From Eretmocerus hayati (lineage: Eukaryota > Arthropoda > Insecta > Hymenoptera > Aphelinidae), in NCBI GenBank assembly GCA_029851415.1, contig CM056743.1, positions 26,016,905-26,080,904 on the forward strand: a stretch of 64,000 nt of DNA. Reading direction: 5' to 3'. Below the pieces are notes generated by a model. The model made no database searches. It worked only from the letters and a program-made list of their open reading frames with translations, and was not told the DNA's origin. Positions 24,797 through 37,283 of the stretch are shown here, piece after piece (within the stretch, counting starts at the first letter, position 1; every line of letters starts with the position of its first letter). A program made the translations under genes and the position numbers.

Positions 24797-25091
24797 CATA
24801 TTCATTAGCGGCAGCAGCTGAATTACTGAGGGATGCCAGGGTAGCTAATCCTTGCAGATTGGCTTGACTTATTTCAGGTGCAGTAGGCACTGCTGCAGCT
24901 GGAGCAGGACTCGGGGCAACTGCTCCAAGTCCTAAATGTTGTTGTAAAAGTAACTGATGCTGTACGCTCGTTAGAGCGCTTGGTGCTGGGCTTGGGGCAA
25001 CCGGAGTTGCTGCTGCTCCAGAAGTTGCCTGAAGTTGTTGCAAAAGTTGTAAAGATGTAGCTGCTGGAGCTATAGCCGATGGAGTCTCATT
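24797..25091 (-). CDS. CELF/bruno divergent linker exon (Gln/Ala/Pro-rich)
   Basis: This 295-nt exon has acceptor AAATCTTACAG before 25091 and donor GTCAGT after 24797. It enters in phase 0 and leaves with one base. It encodes 98 residues beginning NETPSAIAPAATSLQLLQQL. Two Pro-Ala-Ser segments (APSPAP) flank a glutamine/leucine block (SVQHQLLLQQHLGLG), and it closes NLQGLATLASLSNSAAAANEY. SLQLLQQLQ is shared with insect bruno proteins after RRM2. The region is presumably disordered and has the low complexity expected of the CELF divergent domain. It joins seamlessly to YLVP of the upstream exon. Confidence 0.9.
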
Positions 25092-27034
25092 CTGTAAGAT
25101 TTGGGAAAATGGTATGAATTGCAATGATTTCAAAAATGGTATTTGATTAAGATTTGATGAATGATTAATTGTATTACTGGTGGAATCGTCAGAGAAATAG
25201 TGGAGCTATTTAGGAATCAGGTGGTGATTTGCATTTTGTTATACCCTCGTTCAACAGAAGCTACAGATATCACAGTGGGTTTCATGTTTTTGATTGGTTC
25301 TAAGCTGATCTTCTGTTATTTTTTGTAGGAATCCTGAAGGAGATGAACCACACAAGGTTGGCTCAATCAAATTAGTAGTCACCTTGTGTCAGGAATGAAA
25401 ACTGACAAACAAGATTTTCTCAAATCAATTCAAAGATTTTCACGCAATAAACCATGAATTCACAATTAATTTCATTGATAAACTGTGATAAACACTGAAT
25501 AATGTGTGGTACACTGCAATGAATTTGGGTTACTTGAGTTGAACTGGCCCCTGGGATATTTTAGCGTACTAAAAAGGAACTGTGAAAAATGCACGTCCTT
25601 ATTAAATCCCAGAATGATAAAATCAGTCTACGCTGAGCTCTTTGAGCATGCAATTACACTTTTGTTTTTTTTCAGCCAAGAGAGTATGGAAAAGCCTATT
25701 TTCATGCTTTCGAATTCATTAAGAGTGTAAATATTGCCAAAGCCCGAGCTTTGCGAGTTTCTCATTGATTGTGTTTGATATTGGTATTGCAGGAAATACT
25801 CTTAGTATTGGGGTCGAAAATGAAATGGAAGTACTAGGAACCTTAGACCGATCTTCAATTGGATTGAATCCATCGTCTTGTATAAACTAAGTAGAAATCA
25901 ACAAGTCATTCATCATTTCACGCTATTCGCATACCTGATATTGGTAAATTCAGAGTTTTTCCCAGCTTGGAGAGCAAAATTAAATTTTTATTTCTAAGAA
26001 AAACAGAAGTTTGATGAAGCAATGTTCCCGAGGATTATTCTCAATATTAGATCTCATCAGTTTTTATCACGAACGCAGAAGTGAGTGAAGCATTGTCAGA
26101 GGTTAAAATGCGATCTAATGATGGCAATGCTGATACAATTTATTATTCGGAATATTAAATTACTTGTTCCTATGAATATTTCATATATAAATTTTCTTAT
26201 AAAAATGGGATATAGAGACAAGAAATGAAAATGAATGTAAGGATCGATCAACTGATACACAATTGTCAACAAATTGAGGAACATAGTTAGGTCAGTAATG
26301 TGAGTAATGGGATAACGATTCAACCGTTTAAAAAACTATAACAATCCTTTCAGACGATGTTCATCGAAGCTTTCTTAATCGAGATATATTTCGAATAAAA
26401 ATTTGAATTAGTACGAGCTCGATGTTTTCCTTGGAGGCCATCCATAAACTGCATAGACAGATTTCAATTATTTTTTACCCCTCCCCTCCACTCCGTAGCC
26501 AATCGAAGCTTTTTGGAAAATCTGACCCTCCTCCCAGCCCCAAAATACTACGTAGTTTTTCCAAAAAATAAAAAGAATTTCATTCTACCAAAACCAACCA
26601 AAGAACCTGAAAGATGAGCCATGTATGACTACAACAAAATATTCACACATTTTCAAAATATGATAGAAGAAACTCTCCCAAGTCATCTATCCAAGGGATT
26701 GGATATTTTAAAGACGGGTCTGAGTTCAAACGTGAAGAGCGAAAGAAGAGCGCGAGACGTCGTTGAGCGCAAAATTCAAAATCATGTTTTTAAGTAGCAA
26801 AGCCGATGAATCCATCTCTCCTCTCATCGCAGCTCGACGTAGCCTATTTTATAAATTTTTTCACCCCCCCCCCCTCTCACTTGACCGTCTACATAGTTTA
26901 TGAATGGCCTTTTGTCATATTTCAAATTCAACCGAGGCCGACCCAAACAGTTATGACAAGGATAGGGTTTTCTATCCAGACTAAACTTTCGTCAATTGAG
27001 TCAAATCAATCCAAAAATTTTGCATCAAACTTAC
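25092..27034 (-). other. CELF intron with one MITE
   Basis: A 1943-bp intron (donor GTAAGT after 27035) containing the element 26435-26910. Otherwise AT-rich; no other gene seen. Confidence 0.75.
26435..26910. mobile_element. MITE with GGCCATCCATAAACT-type ends
   Basis: The left end AGGCCATCCATAAACTGCAT (26435) matches the inverted right end AGGCCATTCATAAACTATGT (26910), and both continue into AGAC. Pyrimidine-rich inner segments (ACCCCTCCCCTCC near 26477, CACCCCCCCCCC near 26862) sit on either side. The length is 476 bp with no open frame of interest. Ends of the type GGCCRTCCATAAACTACGT are widespread in arthropod genomes as non-autonomous DNA transposons. I do not assign a superfamily. 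Confidence 0.6.
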
Positions 27035-27166
27035 AGGCACGAGATAGTTTGGCGTCATGTTAACGCCAGCAATATTCCACAGGTTAGCCTGCATCTGTTG
27101 TAGCCTCTTTTGGTCCTTATCCTTCTGCGTATCGGCAAATTTGACGACCAATGGCGATGAGCATCC
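27035..27166 (-). CDS. CELF/bruno exon: end of RRM2 and start of the linker
   Basis: This 132-nt exon (44 codons, phase 0 at both ends) has acceptor TGATTTCAG before 27166 and a consensus donor GTAAGT after 27035. It starts [20 protein letters not shown], the highly conserved last strand and C-terminal tail of CELF RRM2. This is followed by [20 protein letters not shown] and YLVP. The [10 protein letters not shown] stretch is characteristic of insect bruno-1/2 proteins. In the mature message it joins QTME of exon 38617-38819, giving the family sequence across the junction. Being frame-neutral, it could be skipped, but that would truncate RRM2. Confidence 0.95.
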
Positions 27167-27256
27167 CTGAAATCAATCAAATAACATCTTAATCAAGGTC
27201 CTTGGAACTTCAAAAATTGAGAATACTTTATTTATTCTCCATTCATTCCGCCATAC

Positions 27257-28127
27257 ATAAGGTAAGTGTACCCAACTTGCCCCCATTAAGCCATTTTCTT
27301 AATAACTTTGGCCCATCTCCATATTTTCCAACGCATTTTAGCTCATTTTGAAGCTTGTCTTAAGATCTTCAAAATGAGTTCAAGTACATTTAATTTGAAC
27401 CAACTGGAGCCAAACTGTTTTAATTCTCCCAAAAGGTGATTTTTGGTAGTTTACAAAAGTGTGTACCCAACTTGCCCCCATTAAGCCTTTTTCTCAATAA
27501 CTTTGGTTCACTTCAACGATTTTCAACGTGCTTCAGCTCATTTTGAAGCTTGTTCAAGGACCTTTAAAATGCACTAAACTACGTCCAATTTGAATCAATT
27601 GGAGCCGAACTGTCTCAATTCTCCCGAAATAAATTATGGAAATCGGCGATAAAGTGTTTTTATCGCCGGGTACGCACATTTGGAGCTTTTCATTGGTTCG
27701 AAACACTGTTTCTGACCTATTTTGACGTGATAAACACGTTCTGAGTGGTAAAAAAACTAATCGTCTCCGTGTTTTGCACATAAAACAGCTCCAGGTCCAA
27801 ATTTTGCAATTTTGGAAGATGGATTTTGAAGGTCTTGGAACAAGGAATCGAATGCGTAAAGGTACGTTAAGATTGGTTGAACTCAAAGAATTTGGCACCG
27901 ATTTTACTGAAGGCGATTGCCTCGGTGCTTTCTTAGCTAAGCAATCACGAAAAATAGAATAATCACTTGAGATTTTCTGGAGAACGCAGGAATGATTCGG
28001 GGTCGACGCAAACTACTTACTTTCTCATATTCCAACAAAACAAACGTGGAAATAAATTGCCGGGAGGCCAAAGAGTGCCCATCCCCGAGATCGGCATATG
28101 GGAGCAAGTTGGGTACACTTACCTTAT
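27257..28127. mobile_element. MITE family copy 1 with ATAAGGTAAGTGT ends (871 bp)
   Basis: The left end ATAAGGTAAGTGTACCCAAC (27257) is matched exactly by the inverted right end (28127). Just inside the left end is a direct tandem duplication with a period of about 195 bp: GTGTACCCAACTTGCCCCCA occurs at 27266 and again at 27461, each followed by ATTAAGCC and TTTTGAAGCTTGT. The copy at 32195-33170 has the same ends and the same internal duplication. The terminal AAGGTAAGT is also a perfect 5' splice-site consensus. No transposase frame is present. Confidence 0.75.
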
Positions 28128-28714
28128 TTTATAACTTAAAATAAGTTATTTGTGATGAGAGGCTTTATTTCACACACTGTTGAAAAATTGTTTACCTCTG
28201 TAACAGTAAGTCTAATAGAAATTTAAATACTCATCCCTCTCAGACTCAGAAACATATCAAGAACGAGAGCTTTCGTGATCTTCGCCGAATATTCAAGAGC
28301 TATTCCCATGTATTTTCATGTATGTACATGAAAAGATCGAAAATGCAATAGGTCTAGGTTTAACGACTCGTGACGAAAAACAGAGAGAAAGACATCGTTA
28401 CAAGTTCAAGGAACTCTGTACTGGTAGACCAGACCAAAGAGCTCTGAAGCCGGAAATATTCATGATATTAAAATGGAATTGCCGTGGTGCAACTATAGTA
28501 CGAGCGGGCGCCTTGGCACTCCGAAACGTTGGCGTTATACGAGCTTTTCTAGCCCTGAACTTCAAAGCATCGATGAATCAACCGCTATATACGTTATATT
28601 TCTTCTCGTTCTCATGACCAAGCGCTACATACACCGTGTTGTGCAATGAATTTTGTCAGAGAGGAACCGAGTCTCGCAACCATACCTTTGACAATTTTTC
28701 ATCGAACTAAACCG

Positions 28715-28715
<1 letters not shown>

Positions 28716-28750
<35 letters not shown>
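28716..28750. repeat. (AAT)n microsatellite
   Basis: About 11-12 uninterrupted AAT trinucleotides, followed by an imperfect AATGAT. A simple-sequence repeat in the long CELF intron, likely polymorphic. Confidence 0.95.
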
Positions 28751-28752
<2 letters not shown>

Positions 28753-30248
28753 TAACGTGTCACATGTATCATGAGAATATCTTGGATTCGACCGTTTCCT
28801 TTCTCGAATAATAGTGTTATAGTACATGCTGGAGTGAATTTCATTCGGCTTCGTGGTATATAGTTGGTGAAAAAGAGATGGAAGGTTGAGATGTGCATCA
28901 TGACTATTGCAAACTGAGACGAAATGGAATAGTAGTGCCACCAAAAAGCACCCACGCGAAAGCATGGCAGACTTCAATCTCGCTCACTTTGAGAATTCTA
29001 TTTCGTGACATTTTGGCGTGTCCTACCTTTCCCATATACTTTCTGAAAACGGTTCTTTCAATCAGAGAAATTGCATGAATTTTGAGATAGACTTTGCATG
29101 AATGCGATACGGAAGTGAAAAAAGTTCATTCGTATTCAATGGTCTGTGAGAATGCAATTTTTGCACCACTTGAAATTTCACTTAAATGTGAAAAATTCAT
29201 CACATTGATATGATACCTGTTCTTCTCTTCTATAGACTTCTTGAATTTTTCACTTGATGATAGTGTAATAGTTTGTGAGATGCGATTTTCTGGTACTCGG
29301 TTTTTCATTGTCAAGATGAGCTTCTTTCTCCCTCGGAAGTTTTCAAAGCTGTCTCGGTGTATTTTAGGTCAATATATCGAGCAAGAGCTTTTACTTGGTA
29401 TAGTATAGAAGGCAGAGAATGAAGAGAGAAGAGAAGTGAGAGTGGTTTAGATCGGACGTGGAAATTCGAAGCGGGACGAGAACAAGACGGCTCAGACGGT
29501 CCAAGACGGATAGATTTGGACAAGGAAATGCAAGACTTTAGTTTTGGAAGCTACGCTCGTCCGTTCGTTCGAGCGATAGACCGTGCAATCGTCTGACAAG
29601 TTTAACTAGATGTCTTCATACTGTCTGATATTTCACAGGGCAAAGAATGATTGAACTGTTCATTTGGCTTCTGAACAGCAGTTTTTGTGCCATTTAGATC
29701 CTTGAATCAAACTGTGTGATGCACTATTACCAACTGATATTTTATTCCATTCATCTTTCAATCTTGCTAATTTAAAGTAAAGAAATGATAGCTCAAATTC
29801 ATGACAGGGCAATACATGGTCCACATTCGGAGTCAATTATTTAGAGTTAGTCCGAATATTACCAAATGAAAAAGCTAATATGTACGGAAACTATAGATTT
29901 CGCATAATCTGAACCAAAAAAATGGATGTTTTCGAAAATCGGCCAATTTCATGACTCCAAAGCTCATACTTCCCATTCCATGTCATTAGGGCGATCCGGT
30001 CGCCCTGCAACCCGGAAATTATTTTTCACTCCCATGTAATTCAACATTTCGATTATATGAAGTTTGAGACAAGTTGCCCACTACTTATTATCATCTGAAT
30101 GGTGGTGGACAACTCGCCATTTGTCATCAATCACAAGAACATCAGAGATTAACGAGAATAAGTTGCCCGCGGGTTCTTTCTAACCTACAAATTGGCACTT
30201 TTTCGTTCACAAAAATCTCCAAATCGTTTCCAATTTGGGCTTAACGAA

Positions 30249-30293
30249 GAGTTATCCAGGCCAATTTAGATGATGATAAAGCCTGGATAACTC
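30249..30293. repeat. Short hairpin (13-bp arms)
   Basis: GAGTTATCCAGGC at 30249-30261 is exactly complementary to GCCTGGATAACTC at 30281-30293, with a 19-nt loop. Degenerate AGTTGCCC and GACAACTCG motifs occur within 200 bp to the left, suggesting the remains of an old inverted-repeat element. Confidence 0.5.
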
Positions 30294-31935
30294 GTCGTTT
30301 GGCCCCAATAAATATTGTATGTATTTCTCATGCCTGATTTGAGGTTATGGACTACACTCTGACTTTTCCCAAAATATCATTCTGAATAGGAATGATTGGA
30401 ATCGCCCTTGAATGAATTAACTGTAACATTTCTATTATGTACGAAAAAATGTGAGATGAGAGCTTCAGAACTATACAATTGGTTGTGAGAGTGGGATTGA
30501 TGAATTCAAACACCTTTTTCGCTTCTTCGTTGTTAAGAACACTACTTTAAGTTATCCGGCTATTCAACAGTAGGAAAGGTGAAAAGATTCAACAAAATTG
30601 AATTTCTCTGGCTCAAAGTTCACTCAAAACCAATTTCCTCCTCTGAAGAGGTGAAATCGTTCCGAAAATGAAAGCACAAAAGCTCTGGAAGCTGCAAATA
30701 TTGTACCAGAATCTAGGCCACCAAAAACCACAACAAGGGCATCAAAACAATTCCACAAAAGGCGTTATACAAGCCCGAATTACAGTTCGACTTTAACATT
30801 CAACAAAATTTTCACATATACACACTGCTCTTGTCTCATCCTTCACTTCAAATAGCGACGTAACGCATAACCTCAAAGATACCGACACGCTTCACTCGTC
30901 AATCTTGCAAGCACAAGAGCTAGATCAAACTCATCGTCACGGATTAATTATCATCACAAGCGGAAAAGATTCCGTCGCGCGTTACGCTCACCAAACGATG
31001 CATCTCTCTTGCAAGCTTCTCTAATTGGCTACTCGATCCAATCAGTTTTCCTAATCTATAACACATGATACTCTATAACATCTTATATCGCTTCATTGCA
31101 CGGGTATAATTTTCGTGTACGGAAGGTGTGAGGTTTACAGAAGCCTAGAAAAAAAAAAGGAATTTAGAAGAGCTATAAGTACTGACCCATGAGACGAATT
31201 TAAATCGGTAGTATAGCTGACGGGTTTAGGCGAAGCGAGATATAGAGGCCGTCGTTGATGATTTTGAGAGAGTGGCCAAGAGGCAACGAGCCAAATATTG
31301 AGACATGGGTTTTAATCTAATACTGATGTTTTATGTATGTATGTATGCATGTTAAGGAAAATAGTGGTGTAAAAGTGCAATGGGATAGAGGAGTTGGCGA
31401 GCTGTGCGTTGCGATGCTGAGCTTGCAGAGTATATATAATGAGCTTGCAGAGATAGGAATGAGGAATGCGCATCGCTAAGTACTTTGTGTGTTGGTATTG
31501 CGACATGGGTATTGTGTTCGCAGTTGAAAAATTCGGCCGAGAAGTCAACGATCCATCCCACTTCTGTTTGAGCTATACATAAGATTGAGATTCTATTAGT
31601 ACTGATAATGTGATGTGGTGGCATTAAAAGGTTGACCAATAGACCAGTGCAGATCTTTATTTTCAAAGAGTTTGGGGTAAGTATTTGGAGTATGAGACTC
31701 GGACGAGGGCTCGGAGATTTCCATGAATTATTTTGTAAATTTTACACATTGAATGAGGATCTGTGACAGAGATTGACGAGTAGTCAACTCAAAATAGTCA
31801 TCAAGAATCCTCCTCAAGTGCGTAATACCATTTTGAACTAAAGTGGTGAATTTTCGGCTCGTGACCAGAAATCGTTCAAAAAATTGTTGAGATCCTTCCG
31901 CTTCATAGCCAGAAAAATGGTCATTTTGAGTATAA

Positions 31936-32104
31936 GGGTGACTTTTCACGACGCAAAAGTTTTCCCTCACAAGCCATCTCTCGCCATTGGAGTAAAAGAG
32001 AGAGACTGTTGGTCTAGAGACCCTAAAGCAGGGGATTATCTCTCTCGCTCCAACGGCGAGAAATAGGCTGTGGGGGAAAAATTTTACGTCGTGAAAAGGC
32101 ACCC
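31936..32104. mobile_element. Short inverted-repeat element (CTTTTCACGACG arms)
   Basis: GGGTGACTTTTCACGACGCA at 31936 is mirrored by the reverse complement of the right side (GGGTGCCTTTTCACGACGTA at 32104). Both arms continue through AAA.TTTTCCC.CACA, TCTCGCC and TTGGAG for about 70 bp, around a short loop. Weaker TCATTTTGA / CCATTTTGA similarity outside suggests that a longer ancestral element extended to about 31,815 and 32,145. Confidence 0.55.
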
Positions 32105-32194
32105 CAACTTTCGTTGCATCAAAATGGCATTCGTACTAGGGACATATTGTAAATTCATGGGGATACAATTGTTACACTATAAGTACGCGAATAA

Positions 32195-33170
32195 ATAAGG
32201 TAAGTGTGCCTTATTTGCCCCCACAACTTTTCTTTTGCTCACCATTTCAGTCATCCCTATATTTTCCAACGCACTTTAGCTCATTTCGAAGCTTGTTCCA
32301 AAACCTTTAAAATGAGCTAAAATACGTTTAATTTCAACAAATTGGAGTCAAGATATCTTAATTTTTGCAAAACAAGATTTTTTGCGAGTTTTCAACAGTG
32401 TGTTCCTAATTTGCCCCCACGTGGGAAAGAGGCCCATTTCGCCGAGATGATACGGGTTTTTCATGAAATCGGGATATTTCGGCTCCCAGACCTCCAAATA
32501 AGACGTACTTTAGCTCATTTTGAAACTTTTTTCACCCTCTTTCGAATATCTTGAATGAGATTGATGTATTTGAATGGAGTGAAGAACGAGTTTGGAAAAA
32601 GTCTTTGGGGGCAAATCAGGAGCACTGCACATTTTCTAGTAATATGGGCGTAGAATTGGCTAAAAATCGAATTTTGCCATTCTGCAAGAAGCATTTGGTT
32701 GGGACAAAGACAAAGGAAATGAGTTAAAGTACATTGGAATTGATCAAATCAATTTTGTTTGCCATAGTTTTTAGTGACGAACAAAAAAGAAGTCGAAAGA
32801 ACCGAAAACCACTTTTTTCATCGTCTGTGCGGAAAAGAACCGTTATTTTTATTTTCTTTCCCACGCCGACGACGAAAAAATAGTATTCGACACTCGGGCG
32901 TGGGGGTTTCCGCTTCCGAGCGATGATTCCGACCCTCGCCAAGGCTCGGTCCGAAAAAAACATCGCTCGGGCCACGGAAACCAACATCTCCGTCCTTGTA
33001 TTGAAATCTACTATTTCGTTGTAAGAAATGCGCGTGTCATTGAGGATCGGTTCAGAACGTTCATTTTCTCATATTTTAACGTAACAAACGTGAAAAAAAT
33101 GCGCGGCAAGGTCTGCGGGTGCATACATTTGGGAACTTGAATGGGGGCAAATTAGGCACAGTTACCTTAT
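32195..33170. mobile_element. MITE family copy 2 with ATAAGGTAA ends (976 bp)
   Basis: The left end ATAAGGTAAGTGTGCCTTAT (32195) pairs with the inverted right end ATAAGGTAACTGTGCCTAAT (33170), followed on both sides by TTGCCCCCA. A direct internal copy of the end (GTGTGTTCCTAATTTGCCCC near 32,399) lies about 196 bp inside. This is the same architecture as 27257-28127, so the two are members of one family. The inner part is GC-richer and contains its own inverted segments (for example around CCGAGCGATG at 32,915 and CATCGCTCGG at 32,961). No coding region is supported. Confidence 0.72.
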
Positions 33171-33943
33171 TTTGAACTGTGAATAGTTTATCACCTGAGC
33201 GAAGCGGTGGTTTCAAGATCCTCGTGTCATCACGTTAAAGTTGCAAATCAAAGCTGGCAGTCTAATCGGTCAAAATTCATCGGATGTTTAAAGTTGTCAC
33301 TTTGAACAGCCTATTTTTTTCAGGATTTATCAGTAAAACCAAGCCAAGCTGCGAGGAAAATCTAACGGTAAGCTTGAAAAATATGCTGCTAATCATAACA
33401 TTTTCGAGATGAGCTCGAGATGAGTATTTGCAAACGTAAGACCGGTCGTATGGACTTCGACTTTGAAGATCATCGTAGAGCTTAGCAAAAATAACATTTG
33501 GAATTCAGGTTAAACGTACGTCGAGAAGAATAAAAGAGCGACAAGCTAAAAACATAGTGGAACACGGTACCTGTGTACGTCAATATTGAAAAGTGAGCAT
33601 AGCAAATGCTAAGTACAGATGATGACGACCACGATGCCCACTTAGAAAATTAGCCTTATCAATGCAAGATGCAACTTCACATGAGGAATTTTACTCAAAG
33701 AATCATGATATTTGAAGTTGGAGAAAAAGATTATCATTGAAGTTTGAGCCGAGCAAACAAAAAACCTTATCATTACCGAAGTTTTTACTACTCTGCTTAG
33801 TTCTTTGTCACTATTTTTCTTGCCTATAATTTTGAAATTTACATTTTGTTACGAATCTACGATCTTGGAATTCATTTTTGTTCGTTGAGTATTTTACACA
33901 AATATTCCTTATCCAGAAAATCAGGTACGGAACGACGCGTCGT

Positions 33944-34307
33944 TTGGAGTCTCGCGCAAAACGGGGTTACACTTTTCGCAATGGTTTCCCCATCACTTGG
34001 GACGGGGTTAGTTGTAAATGACTTGGAATTGCTTAAGGAATGTGCCTCTGGTACGGTCAGAGAGGACATACGTCACTATCTCCCTCAAAACTCGATCTAC
34101 GGTACAAGCTCGCGCTCTTTGAGAGTCAAAATCGGAAAATATTGCGATTCTTTGATTCCTCCTTTGGAGTGAGAGGCTTTTATCCTCACAGGTCGTAACA
34201 GATGCACATTTCTGAAGCAGTTCCGAGTCTTTTGTGACCACCCCCGTCTCAATAGGTGTAAAAACCATCGCGTAAGATGTAAACCCGTTTTTGCCGTGAG
34301 ACTCCGA
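33944..34307. mobile_element. Diverged inverted repeat (~145-bp arms)
   Basis: The arms 33944-34087 and 34163-34307 are inverted copies at roughly 75% identity. The left arm read on the plus strand and the right arm read on the minus strand translate to similar peptides: NGVTLFAMVSPSLGTGLVV and NGFTSYAMVFTPIETGVVT, then DLELLKECAS and DSELLQKCAS. Similarity in translation follows automatically from the inverted repeat, so it does not prove a gene. Most likely an old foldback element. Confidence 0.5.
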
Positions 34308-34949
34308 CATGGCCATAACGAGACATTTCGACCGAGATCTATAAACAAGGTCGCAAATTTCTTCCGATTAACTTTACATGCACCTTTTCAAGAATACAGG
34401 ACAGACTACTTGAAAGGTTTAGAATGAGTCCTGACAATCATGAGAATTGGAACCACATTTAAAATTTTGAGTATTTTTAGAAATGAAAAGTTGAAATAAT
34501 GACAAATTGACAAAGTTGAGTAGTCTCTCCTATGAATGATATGAATTTGAGAACAAATGATGAAAAATCTTTGAAACCCTTAAAAACTGGCTACTTCACT
34601 TCCCAATAATCAATTTTTAGCTTCATTAGAAAAAATCACCCTTTCGAATCAATCAGCAAATCACGTATCGATTAAATCGTCAGATAATACCACACATAAC
34701 CATCTCAAGCGAAAGGATAGAGTCAAACTATGCTTCCGGCATAAGGCTCTGTCTATAACGATGTATCCTATACCTCTCTCTCTTTCTCGCTTCACATCGT
34801 ATATTATTATATATAGCTCAACGGAACGATGAGCGACGATAAATTTGCACCCGCGGAAAGATCGTTTTTCGTATGCGAGACACACGCTTGGTATTCGCTA
34901 CGGTCACGAATGTGCTATATAAAAAAAAGTGGACTGCAGCGCCGCCAAT

Positions 34950-35300
34950 GGCCGAAAATAACCTCAAACTGTGGTGGGCTTAGCGAGTTGCGTGGCCGCT
35001 GCGGGGGAGAGCGGGGAAGCCGAGATAACACGGACACGGAAACGTTGAATGTCTGTGTGAGGCCCACCACGGCGTAATGCGCGAGCTAGCCACTAGATGT
35101 CTCGTGCAAGCAATTTGACCATAGCGAATATCCCGTCGAATATAGCGACGCGTCGTCGGCTCTTCTAGTTTAGTATAGAGGTTATATAGAGTATATATAC
35201 AGGTATTCTACTTCCGGCGTTAACGGGGGAGAACCTTTAATGGAGCTACCCGTATTACGGTGCTCTTGGGGGTTGGAAGAGAGAAATTTCCATGCGCCCG
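34950..35300. promoter_or_regulatory. CpG/GC-richer patch inside the long intron
   Basis: A few hundred bases with clearly more GC and CpG than their surroundings (GTGGCCGCTGCGGGGGAGAG, GACGCGTCGTCGGCTCTTC, CTTCCGGCGTTAACGGGGGA). It is not part of any inverted repeat and has no convincing coding frame. It could be an intragenic enhancer or an alternative promoter. This is a compositional observation only. Confidence 0.2.
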
Positions 35301-37283
35301 GGTAGGTGTAGGCTGAATTTTCCATTCACTTTCTATAATATCGGATATTATATTCTATATGATAGAACGATTAATTTAAGAATGTATGCATTTGTTTAGC
35401 CAAATGATGGAATGACTTTGGATAAAAAATATTTTGTGGTGCGATATTTGATAATTTTGACGTGAAAAGTTACAGGAATTTTCAGCTGTGCGATGAAATG
35501 CTTGGGAATTCAAAGATATGAATTTGAAATTTCAATCGTCAGGTTTTCGTGCTAACAGGGTGTCTACTATGAGAGGTATGACAAATCTCCCATTTTTTCC
35601 CGACACAATTCATCAAAATTCCCGACTATTGTCATAAAAAATTCTCAGAAGTAAGAAATTCAGAGTGTGGGATGAAAATCTTTTTCCGAAAGTACACACC
35701 GTCTTCTAACTATGAAATTGGACATTTTTCCAATTTTTTGTGATAACTGACCACAAAAACACACGTCAAACTGCACGCGTGAGAGTACCTCCAACTTTTA
35801 TAATACTATTTTTGCTATGAATTTATGATTGGAAAAGACAAGCTATAATTGAAGTTCATTAGATAAATCAAGTACTCATCAAGAAAATGAGGCACGAAAT
35901 TATTCGATCAAGTGATGATCAGATTACAGCAAGGAATAGTGACCGAATCGCCTAATTACAATACCAACTCTCCAATTCCGCAATGCATTTCTCATCCAGA
36001 ATGGATGATGACCTAAATTTGCAAGAGCGCTCGATCAAAGTGACGCGTGAGAGGCATAATGCATAATACAACACCCACTGCTAATTTGTATACTCTCCTC
36101 TAACCTCAAGAGAAACACGCGTCAAGTGTGACTCATTTGGAAAACAATAACTCTATCAATTTACTTATTCCTTTCCACATATTATGCAAAATTATTACTC
36201 AACGTATGATCCATCGAGATTTATAACTACGATCTTGTGTAAGATAACGATGCTGGTGATGCATATTGCAGTGAGAAAATTCTGTTGTGGATATATGTAT
36301 TGAGTAATATATACCTTGAGAGTCTTGATACAACCTCATTAATCGTTTGCTATTACAGTCGGTGCATAGTTTTATGGTATAAATAGTTCGACGATTATTC
36401 GATTTTGTAAGTGAAGTTTCAATGGATGCAATTCAAATGGTTTTTATTTGAAAGTTATAGTTTTGTATGGGTAGAATGTATCTTGAAAGTTGCACCGGAT
36501 CAATTAATTCATTATTTTTTCATATGTATACTAGAGCAGATTTTAGTACTGTATGAAATTTATTGCACCAAGATCAACATTTCTCAATAATAATGATCAT
36601 ATGGCGTTGACATCACTATGGAATTAGATGAGGGCAGCGCCGCAATTGTAAGATGCAATTTTCTTTTGTTCTTTATCCCACACTGTGAGAAAAGCCATCT
36701 CGAAATATTCAACTAATTGCTTCAAAAATTTACGTTGATAACGAATTGGCAAGTTCTTATCTCCAGTAATACTCAATTGAAGATATAACTTGAACAAAAA
36801 TGTGCACTTTATGATGTATTGTAACATGATATCAACTATGGAGAATAATTTGTTTAATATTGGTCATAAATTTTGCTGGAACCACAATTATGGTATACCC
36901 ATATTTATAGTTCAATTCGTTTGAAAAGAGGAAGCTTTGGATCAAGTTCACTCATTTTCTTGAATTACATCTGTTGTTGGTGAATCAAATGGAAAATCTT
37001 TAATACTGCATCATTATACTTTCTGCCATATTGTAGAGGAATGAGAATTCTCTTAGATAGTGGAAGATTTCTAGTGAAAGTGCACAGGAATTATTTTTCA
37101 AATCATACTTTGAATACCGTTGAATTGCAGAACGAACCTTACTCTCATAGATTGGTTTTTATCAGATACAACTTCGTAGTAATATACCAAAAAAGTGTAT
37201 GTAAACCATAACCATCAAGATTAAGCAAGACATATTTTTTTAGCCATGCGCGAATCATAGAGATTTACATAGATTAGCCTTCT

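Noticed and set aside
28318..28617. 99-codon plus-strand frame in a GC-richer part of the long intron
   Set aside because: No recognisable motif; the opposite orientation to the host gene and lack of signals make it unsupported.
35568..35650. CAGGGTGTCTACTAT sequence resembling the end of a known type of insect DNA transposon
   Set aside because: No matching inverted end was found nearby, so element boundaries cannot be supported.
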